Assembly: GCF_010730955.1 (NCBI RefSeq)
Contig: NZ_AP022577.1
Span: forward strand, 4,526,001 to 4,590,000
Reading direction: 5' to 3'
Length of the DNA: 64,000 nucleotides
Origin: Mycolicibacterium aubagnense
GTDB lineage: Bacteria; Actinomycetota; Actinomycetes; Mycobacteriales; Mycobacteriaceae
Shown here: piece after piece, positions 55,822-64,000 of the stretch
Position numbering within the stretch: position 1 is the first letter of the stretch
Layout of the letters: each line of letters starts with the position of its first letter
Position numbers and translations under genes: made by a program
Notes under the pieces: generated by a model
What the model saw: only the letters and a program-made list of their open reading frames with translations
What the model was told of the DNA's origin: nothing
The model's database searches: none

Positions 55822-57225
55822 TCAGCCTTTGATTGCGTGGCTATCCGAACCGGTGTTCTGGCCCGCGCCCGTCCCGCTCGGCGTGGTCTTGGTGCCCTTG
55901 CCGCCCCGCACATTGTCGCCCTTGCCCGGCTTCGTCGTGCCGGTGCTTTCGGTTTGTTGACCTGCAGCGTCCTTGGTGTTCTTCACCTCGGTGGTCTTGT
56001 CATCGGCCTTCTTGCCCGGCGTCTTGACCGGCTTGGACGGCTTGACGCCGTCCTGCTGGGCGGTCGGTCCTTCGGTGTCGCCCGCGGTCGGAGCGCCGGC
56101 CTTCGGGCCTGAAGCCTTGGTGTCGCCGGCCGTCGGGCCTGAAGCCTTGGTGTCGCCGGCCGTCGGGCCTGAAGCCTTGGGATCGGAGGCTTGCGGGCCT
56201 GAAGCCTTGGGATCGGAGACCTTCGGGTCGGTGCCCTTGGGGTCGGTGCCGGCCGGGTCAGCGCCCTTGGTTTCCGTCGTCCGATCGGACTTGGTGTCGG
56301 TCTTGGGTTCGCCCGCCTGTGGGTCCGTCGGCTGCTGACCGGCTGCACCGCCCGCAGCCTGCGTCCCCTTCTCGGCGGCCTTGCCCTTGTCTTCGGCACC
56401 GGCGGGCGTCTCCGCCGGCTTTTCGGCCGGATCCTGGGTCTGCGTGGCGGTCGGCGTGAGCTTGACGGCGGCGTCGGTCTTGGTGGACGTCTTGGCCGGG
56501 TTGATCGCGGCGGCCAGGCTGGTCAGCGCGGTCTGCACCGACTTGGCGATCGATTCGAGGGTGGGCGTCGTGGCAGCCAGCGATCCGATGGGCGGCAGTG
56601 GCGGGATCGGCGGGATGAGCCAACCGAAGAAGTAGTTGAACTCCGCGATACCGAAGTTGATGACGTCGTTGACGGAGTAACGGACCGCGTTGCTGATGCC
56701 GTTGACCCACACGCCGAGGTTGAGTGGATCGTTCACGATCGGGACAACCGCTTGATAGAAGATGTTGTCCGAGACCGGCCGGATCAGCGTCCAGTAGAAG
56801 ATGTCGGTCTGCGCGGCGATCGTGCCTGAGAACGGCACGAACCAGCCGGCCCAGTAGAGCAGGTCGGTCGCGTAGTTGACGCCCCAGTCGACCCATGCCT
56901 GAATGCCTTGGTAGGCGCCGGTCAACCAGTCGCTGGCTGCGTTCTGCGTGCCGACGACGGGCGCGGCGGCCGAGGGGGCCGCTGCCAGCGGGTTGGGGCC
57001 GACCTTGGGGACGACGCCCGCGGCCGGCAGCTTGGCCGCGGTCATATTGCTTGCCGCGGCAAGCAATTTCACCATGGCGTCGGTCAGGTGGGGCTGGACT
57101 GTGGTCGGGTGCGCCGAGACCGCGACGTCAGCGGGGACTATCTGAATCGGGGTCAGTGCGAGAGCAGTGGCGGTCGCCGCGGCCGCGCCCGCCATCAGAT
57201 ACGAACGGACAGAAACGGACACCAT
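55822..57225 (-). CDS. Exported repeat protein with Asp/Lys/Pro-rich tail, at the PE12 position
   Basis: A 467-residue protein with a signal peptide ([16 protein letters not shown] region, about 1-37). An aromatic-rich domain (about 100-215; WVDWGVNYATDLLYWAGWF, FNYFFGWLIPPIPPLPP) resembles the hydrophobic core of some PE-PPE or membrane-associated mycobacterial proteins. A Pro/Thr/Lys/Asp tail covers about 245-467. The tail has KASGPTAGDT repeats. GAGGAG lies 5 bases before the ATG. In H37Rv, PE12 (Rv1172c) is on the same strand between Rv1171 and fbiC. No PE motif is seen here. Confidence 0.78.
   Translation of the reverse strand: MVSVSVRSYLMAGAAAATATALALTPIQIVPADVAVSAHPTTVQPHLTDAMVKLLAAASNMTAAKLPAAGVVPKVGPNPLAAAPSAAAPVVGTQNAASDWLTGAYQGIQAWVDWGVNYATDLLYWAGWFVPFSGTIAAQTDIFYWTLIRPVSDNIFYQAVVPIVNDPLNLGVWVNGISNAVRYSVNDVINFGIAEFNYFFGWLIPPIPPLPPIGSLAATTPTLESIAKSVQTALTSLAAAINPAKTSTKTDAAVKLTPTATQTQDPAEKPAETPAGAEDKGKAAEKGTQAAGGAAGQQPTDPQAGEPKTDTKSDRTTETKGADPAGTDPKGTDPKVSDPKASGPQASDPKASGPTAGDTKASGPTAGDTKASGPKAGAPTAGDTEGPTAQQDGVKPSKPVKTPGKKADDKTTEVKNTKDAAGQQTESTGTTKPGKGDNVRGGKGTKTTPSGTGAGQNTGSDSHAIKG
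56101..56220 (-). repeat. 30-bp tandem repeat, four units
   Basis: Four consecutive 30-bp units (56101-56130, 56131-56160, 56161-56190, 56191-56220) share GGGCCTGAAGCCTTGG on the plus strand. The second and first differ at one base, and the last two differ in their final ten bases. They code KASGP-type decapeptides in the tail of the exported protein. Confidence 0.9.
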
Positions 57226-57435
57226 GGCTCCTCGAAATGATCGCGTCCCGACGCCACGAACTTACGCTGTCGTCACTAAGTTCTCCTAACAATCTGCGCG
57301 TCAGCTGTGTGTGTCGGGGCATGCGGCCCGCGCCGTGCGAACGTGCTGGCGCTACTGTGGCCGGTATGCCAGGCGCAGTGGTTTCAGAATGTGAGACGCG
57401 TGGATGATCGCCGACACCACCGGGGTTACACGGAA

Positions 57436-60012
57436 GTGGCTCTGAACCCCCCGAACGGCGCAGACCTGCCCATTCCCGTGGTCCCACCGCTCGCCGCGCC
57501 GTCTTCGTCCGCGTTACGCCGCGTGCTGCGCCGCGCGCGTGACGGTGTTGCGCTGAATGTGGACGAGGCCGCGATCGCGATGACGGCCCGCGGCGACGAC
57601 CTTGTCGACCTCTGCGCCAGCGCCGCCCGAGTCCGTGACGCCGGGTTGGAAGCGGCGGGACGGCGCGGCGCCACCGGTCGGCTTCCGGTGTCGTTTTCAC
57701 GCAAGGTGTTCATCCCCGTCACCCATCTGTGCCGCGACACCTGCCACTACTGCACGTTCGTGACCGTGCCCGGCAAGCTGCGCGCCCGCGGCATGGGCAT
57801 GTACATGGAGCCCGACGAGATTCTCGACGTGGCCCGCCGCGGCGCCGAGTTGGGTTGCCAGGAGGCGCTTTTCACCCTCGGTGACCGCCCGGAGGACCGG
57901 TGGGACGAAGCCAAGCAGTGGCTCGACGAGCGTGGCTATGACTCCACCCTCGATTACGTGCGGGCCATGGCCATCCGTGTCCTCGAGGAAACCGGTCTGT
58001 TGCCGCACCTGAACCCGGGCGTCATGAGCTGGTCGGAACTGTCGCGGCTCAAGCCCGTGGCACCGTCGATGGGCATGATGCTGGAGACCACCTCACGGCG
58101 GTTGTTCGAGACCAAGGGCCTGGCGCACTACGGCAGCCCTGACAAGGACCCGGCGGTGCGGCTACGCACGCTCGACGATGCGGGCCGGCTGTCCATCCCG
58201 TTCACCACCGGCTTGTTGGTGGGCATCGGGGAGAATCTCACCGAGCGGGCCGAGACCATGCACGCGATCCGCAAGTCCCACAAGGAGTTCGGGCACGTGC
58301 AGGAAGTCATCGTGCAGAACTTCCGGGCCAAGGATCACACCGCCATGGCCGCGGCGCCCGATACCGGGATCGATGATTTCCTGGCCACCATCGCGGTGGC
58401 GCGCCTGGTGCTCGGACCCAAGATGCGGATCCAGGCGCCACCGAACCTGGTGTCCCGCGAAGAGTGCCTGGCGCTGATCGGCGCCGGCGTCGACGACTGG
58501 GGCGGCGTCTCACCGCTGACCCCCGACCACGTCAACCCGGAACGGCCCTGGCCGGCTCTCGACGACTTGGCTTCTGTGACTGCTGAAGCCGGCTATGACC
58601 TGGTGCAGCGGCTGACGGCGCAGCCGTCTTACGTGCAGGCCGGCGCGGCGTGGATCGACCCGCGCGTGCGCGGGCACGTGGATGCCCTGGCAGACCCGGA
58701 GACCGGGTGGGCGCGCGACGTCAACCCCGTTGGGTTGCCGTGGCAGGAGCCCGACGAGGCGTCAGAGTCGTTGGGCCGGACCGATCTGCACACCGCGATC
58801 GACACCGAAGGCCGGCTGACGCAGACGCGCAGCGACCTCGGCAGCGCGTTCGGTGACTGGGAGTCCATCCGCGAGAAGGTCTCCGAGCTGGCGGCCCGCG
58901 CCCCCGAACGCATCGACACCGACGTGCTTGCTGCCCTGCGCTCCGCGGAACGCAACCCGGGCGGCTGCACCGACGACGAGTACCTGGCCCTGGCCACCGC
59001 CGACGGTCCGGCGCTGGATGCGGTTGCCGCGCTGGCGGATTCGCTCCGGCGTGACGTCATGGGCGACGACGTCACCTTCGTGGTCAACCGGAACATCAAC
59101 TTCACCAACATCTGCTACACCGGCTGCCGGTTCTGCGCGTTCGCGCAGCGCAAGGGTGACGCCGACGCCTACTCGCTTTCGGTCGACGAGGTCGCCGACC
59201 GGGCCTGGGAGGCGCACGTCGCCGGGGCCACCGAGGTCTGCATGCAAGGCGGTATCGACCCCGAGCTGCCTGTCACCGGGTACGCCGATCTGGTGCGCGC
59301 GGTGAAGAAGCGGGTGCCGTCGATGCACGTGCATGCCTTCTCGCCCATGGAGATCGCCAACGGCGTGACCCGCAGTGGCATGTCGGTGCGGGAATGGCTG
59401 ACCGCGTTGCGTGAGGCCGGACTGGACACCATCCCGGGTACCGCGGCGGAGATTCTCGACGACGAGGTGCGCTGGGTGCTGACCAAGGGCAAGCTGCCCA
59501 CCGCCGAGTGGATCAACGTGGTGACCACCGCGCACGAGGTGGGGCTGCGGTCGTCGTCGACCATGATGTACGGGCACGTCGATACCCCGAAGCACTGGGT
59601 GGGCCACTTGAACGTGCTGCGCGGAATCCAGGACCGCACAGGCGGTTTCACCGAGTTCGTGCCGCTGCCGTTCGTGCACCAGAGCTCGCCGCTGTATCTG
59701 GCCGGCGGGGCGCGCCCGGGACCGACGCACCGCGACAACCGCGCTGTGCACGCGCTCGCGCGGATCATGCTGCACGGCCGGATTCCCAGCATCCAGACCT
59801 CGTGGGTCAAGCTGGGCGTCGAGCGTACCCAGGTGATGCTGCAGGGCGGCGCCAACGATCTCGGTGGCACGCTGATGGAGGAGACCATCTCCCGCATGGC
59901 CGGTTCCGAGAACGGCTCGGCCAAGACCGTCGCGGAGCTGGTGGCCATCGCGGAAGGCATCGGCCGCCCGGCCCGCCAGCGCAGCACCGACTACTCACCA
60001 CTGGCTGCCTGA
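57436..60012 (+). CDS. fbiC: 7,8-didemethyl-8-hydroxy-5-deazariboflavin (FO) synthase FbiC
   Basis: An 858-residue fusion (Rv1173 is 856) of two radical SAM halves, CofG-like and CofH-like, which together make the F420 precursor FO from tyrosine and a riboflavin intermediate. The [4Fe-4S] Cys triads are at Cys99-Cys103-Cys106 (CRDTCHYC) and Cys560-Cys564-Cys567 (CYTGCRFC). The GTG at 57436 is chosen because PIPVVPPL and [14 protein letters not shown] align with the tuberculosis N-terminus from memory. F420-using proteins in this window include the Rv1155 homologue. Confidence 0.96.
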   Translation: MALNPPNGADLPIPVVPPLAAPSSSALRRVLRRARDGVALNVDEAAIAMTARGDDLVDLCASAARVRDAGLEAAGRRGATGRLPVSFSRKVFIPVTHLCRDTCHYCTFVTVPGKLRARGMGMYMEPDEILDVARRGAELGCQEALFTLGDRPEDRWDEAKQWLDERGYDSTLDYVRAMAIRVLEETGLLPHLNPGVMSWSELSRLKPVAPSMGMMLETTSRRLFETKGLAHYGSPDKDPAVRLRTLDDAGRLSIPFTTGLLVGIGENLTERAETMHAIRKSHKEFGHVQEVIVQNFRAKDHTAMAAAPDTGIDDFLATIAVARLVLGPKMRIQAPPNLVSREECLALIGAGVDDWGGVSPLTPDHVNPERPWPALDDLASVTAEAGYDLVQRLTAQPSYVQAGAAWIDPRVRGHVDALADPETGWARDVNPVGLPWQEPDEASESLGRTDLHTAIDTEGRLTQTRSDLGSAFGDWESIREKVSELAARAPERIDTDVLAALRSAERNPGGCTDDEYLALATADGPALDAVAALADSLRRDVMGDDVTFVVNRNINFTNICYTGCRFCAFAQRKGDADAYSLSVDEVADRAWEAHVAGATEVCMQGGIDPELPVTGYADLVRAVKKRVPSMHVHAFSPMEIANGVTRSGMSVREWLTALREAGLDTIPGTAAEILDDEVRWVLTKGKLPTAEWINVVTTAHEVGLRSSSTMMYGHVDTPKHWVGHLNVLRGIQDRTGGFTEFVPLPFVHQSSPLYLAGGARPGPTHRDNRAVHALARIMLHGRIPSIQTSWVKLGVERTQVMLQGGANDLGGTLMEETISRMAGSENGSAKTVAELVAIAEGIGRPARQRSTDYSPLAA

Positions 60013-60092
60013 CTTCGCTCAGCTGGCACAAATGTCCCGCGACACGCCGCGGTTGGAGTGCATTTAGGTGTGCGTGCGGTGAGACTTGACGG

Positions 60093-60557
60093 GTGAACAC
60101 CATCGGGGGCATCCCCGCGCACCCGTTTTTCGTCCACTTCGTCGTGGTCCTGGCCCCACTGACGGCGATCCTCGTGGTCCTCTGCGCGGTGTGGACTGCT
60201 GCTCGTGAGCGCTTGGTGTGGCTCACGCTGGCCCTGGCCGTCGTGCTGACGGTGCTGACCCCGTTGGCCACCGACGCCGGCGAGTGGCTGGAGCATCAGC
60301 AGCAGACCCGGACGCCGACCCTGCACGAACACACGGAACTCGGCGACACGGCGATCTACTTCGTGCTCGGTCTGCTGGTGGTGTCGCTGGCGCTGGCATT
60401 CCTGCACCGGTGGGGCGCGCGCCTCGGGGAACGTCGCGGCCTGGCGGGCGTCGTGGTGACGGTGCTGGCGGTGGTGATCGGGGTGGCCACGATCTACCAG
60501 ATCGTGCGCATCGGCGACAGCGGCGCTCGCGCGGTGTGGGGTAGCGGCGGCTCGTAA
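60093..60557 (+). CDS. DUF2231 membrane protein
   Basis: A 154-residue protein with four predicted helices. The N-terminal GGIPAHPFFVHFVVVLAPLT with its His residues is the DUF2231 signature, and a central TPTLHEHTELGDTA segment adds two more His between helices 2 and 3. The conserved His may bind heme or metal; no role is established. The start is a GTG at 60093, 80 bases after fbiC. It converges on fadH with 23 bases between the stops. H37Rv does not have it here, as I recall. Confidence 0.82.
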   Translation: MNTIGGIPAHPFFVHFVVVLAPLTAILVVLCAVWTAARERLVWLTLALAVVLTVLTPLATDAGEWLEHQQQTRTPTLHEHTELGDTAIYFVLGLLVVSLALAFLHRWGARLGERRGLAGVVVTVLAVVIGVATIYQIVRIGDSGARAVWGSGGS

Positions 60558-60580
60558 CCGGCGCACGTGCCCGCGGCGTA

Positions 60581-63192
<2,612 letters not shown>

Positions 63193-63223
63193 GGCATGAG
63201 CCTAGGTGCTACCGGCGGTCCTA

Positions 63224-63237
63224 TGCAACAAATTGCA
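63224..63237. promoter_or_regulatory. Candidate PadR operator
   Basis: TGCAA (63224-63228) and TTGCA (63233-63237) form an inverted repeat with spacer CAAA, 32 bases upstream of the padR start and in an A-rich pocket. Placement suits self-repression; binding is inferred. TAGTAT at 63301 is a possible -10 element for fdxC but lacks a clear -35. Confidence 0.4.
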
Positions 63238-63448
63238 AAGCGAAAATGACACGCGTAAAAAGCTGCGGGTAGGAGCTAGTCGGACGGTATGTGCAACGTC
63301 TAGTATCAGTAACCACGCGCCACCCTCCCCGGGCGGCGCGTAAAGTTAGGTAACACTGAGCCAGACGCTTCGGTACGGGCGCACCATACTGACGTCTGCT
63401 CGTTGATTCCTGACGAGCCAGCAGCCCACTGGAACAGGAGAACTACCG

Positions 63449-63769
63449 GTGACGTACGTCATTGCCGAACCCTGCGTCGACGTCAAAGACAAGGCATGTA
63501 TCGAAGAATGCCCGGTCGATTGCATCTACGAGGGTGCACGCATGCTGTACATCCACCCCGATGAGTGCGTGGACTGCGGCGCTTGTGAGCCCGTCTGCCC
63601 CGTCGAGGCCATCTACTACGAGGACGACGTCCCCGACCAGTGGAGCGGATACACCCAGAGCAACGCCGACTTCTTCGCCGAGCTCGGCTCGCCGGGTGGT
63701 GCGTCGAAGGTCGGCCAGACCGACAACGACCCGCAGGCGGTCAAGGATCTCGCGCCGCAGGGCGAGTGA
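63449..63769 (+). CDS. fdxC: 7Fe ferredoxin FdxC
   Basis: A 106-residue bacterial ferredoxin (Rv1177 is 107) of the [3Fe-4S][4Fe-4S] type. Cys9-x7-Cys17-x3-Cys21-Pro with Cys25 downstream, and then [12 protein letters not shown] with Cys40, Cys43, Cys46 and Cys50, give the cluster ligands. It is a soluble electron carrier for P450s and oxidoreductases. A GTG at 63449 with CAGGAG upstream is the start. Its stop overlaps the start of the dapC homologue (GTGA). Confidence 0.95.
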   Translation: MTYVIAEPCVDVKDKACIEECPVDCIYEGARMLYIHPDECVDCGACEPVCPVEAIYYEDDVPDQWSGYTQSNADFFAELGSPGGASKVGQTDNDPQAVKDLAPQGE

Positions 63770-64000
63770 CCCTGTCCGCTAGAGCGAAAGTCTCGGCTGC
63801 GCTGCCGGTGTTCCCGTGGGACACGCTGGCCGACGCAACCGCGACCGCACGTGCCCATCCGGACGGCATCGTCGATCTGTCCGTCGGCACGCCCGTTGAC
63901 GCGGTGGCCGATGTCATCAGGGAGGCGCTGGCCGCTGCCAGTGCCTCACCCGGTTACCCGACGACGGCCGGCACGCCGGCCCTGCGCGCGTCGGCGGTGG
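63766..64000 (+). CDS. dapC: N-succinyldiaminopimelate aminotransferase DapC, N-terminal part (cut by window edge)
   Basis: The first 78 codons of a PLP aminotransferase that runs off the right edge. [28 protein letters not shown] and [14 protein letters not shown] correspond closely to the start of Rv1178 (DapC) from memory, a class I/II fold enzyme of the lysine/diaminopimelate pathway. The GTG overlaps the fdxC stop. The catalytic Lys lies beyond the window, so completeness cannot be judged. Confidence 0.85.
   Translation, partial: MTLSARAKVSAALPVFPWDTLADATATARAHPDGIVDLSVGTPVDAVADVIREALAAASASPGYPTTAGTPALRASAV

Noticed and set aside
56101..56220. CRISPR array from 30-bp repeats
   Set aside because: Four adjacent in-frame units without spacers inside a coding tail, and no cas genes nearby.

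Overview
The window is high-GC actinobacterial DNA with many GTG starts and ATGA/GTGA gene overlaps. It carries genes typical of mycobacteria: mycothiol synthesis (mshB), coenzyme F420 synthesis (fbiC), phosphatidylinositol mannoside/lipomannan synthesis (pimE, lpqW), an MmpL transporter and Mce-associated membrane proteins. From about 14.4 kb to the right edge the order follows, from memory, M. tuberculosis H37Rv Rv1142c to Rv1178. The source is therefore a Mycobacterium/Mycolicibacterium species, most likely a metabolically broad environmental one, because the conserved backbone is broken by catabolic insertions. No rRNA, tRNA, insertion sequence, CRISPR array or prophage was recognised.

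Region 1 (1-14.4 kb): an alpha/beta hydrolase, two Mce-associated membrane proteins, a wax-ester-synthase-like acyltransferase and a DoxX protein. A DUF3556 membrane protein follows, preceded by a 32-bp perfect palindrome with a KstR-type core. A FadR-type GntR regulator then faces a thiolase, enoyl-CoA hydratase and acyl-CoA dehydrogenase operon. The region ends with a secreted fasciclin protein, two MFS transporters and a gamma-carbonic-anhydrase-like protein. Three copies of a 49-nt palindromic repeat lie here.

Region 2 (14.4-23.6 kb, Rv1142c-Rv1152 backbone): PaaG-like isomerase, alpha-methylacyl-CoA racemase (mcr), HSD10-like dehydrogenase, nitronate monooxygenase, an intact mmpL13 with its TetR regulator and a methyltransferase, a sirtuin and a GntR regulator. 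A 675-nt gap holds two hairpins and a probable 40-codon minus-strand gene.

Region 3 (23.6-31 kb): an insertion with a PucR regulator, an EthA-like Baeyer-Villiger monooxygenase, a self-sufficient CYP102-type P450-reductase fusion and an NCS2 purine/pyrimidine permease. Region 4 (31-33 kb) returns to the backbone (Rv1153c-Rv1155). Region 5 (33-41.6 kb) holds two more insertions around the Rv1156 homologue. The first is an acyltransferase plus a divergent XRE-cupin/MFS and class II aldolase/DHDPS-like cluster. The second is a nitroreductase and a MarR-SnoaL-SDR operon with two copies of one operator.

Region 6 (41.6-64 kb, Rv1157c-Rv1178 backbone): two Ala/Pro-rich exported proteins, pimE, phhB, mutT2, typA, lpqW, mshB, fbiC, fadH with a PadR regulator, fdxC and the start of dapC. 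The narGHJI operon found here in H37Rv is absent. The PE/PPE genes of H37Rv are absent too, and two large repeat-tailed exported proteins stand at those sites. Main themes are fatty-acid/branched-chain acyl-CoA oxidation, envelope biogenesis, and cofactor (mycothiol, F420) synthesis.
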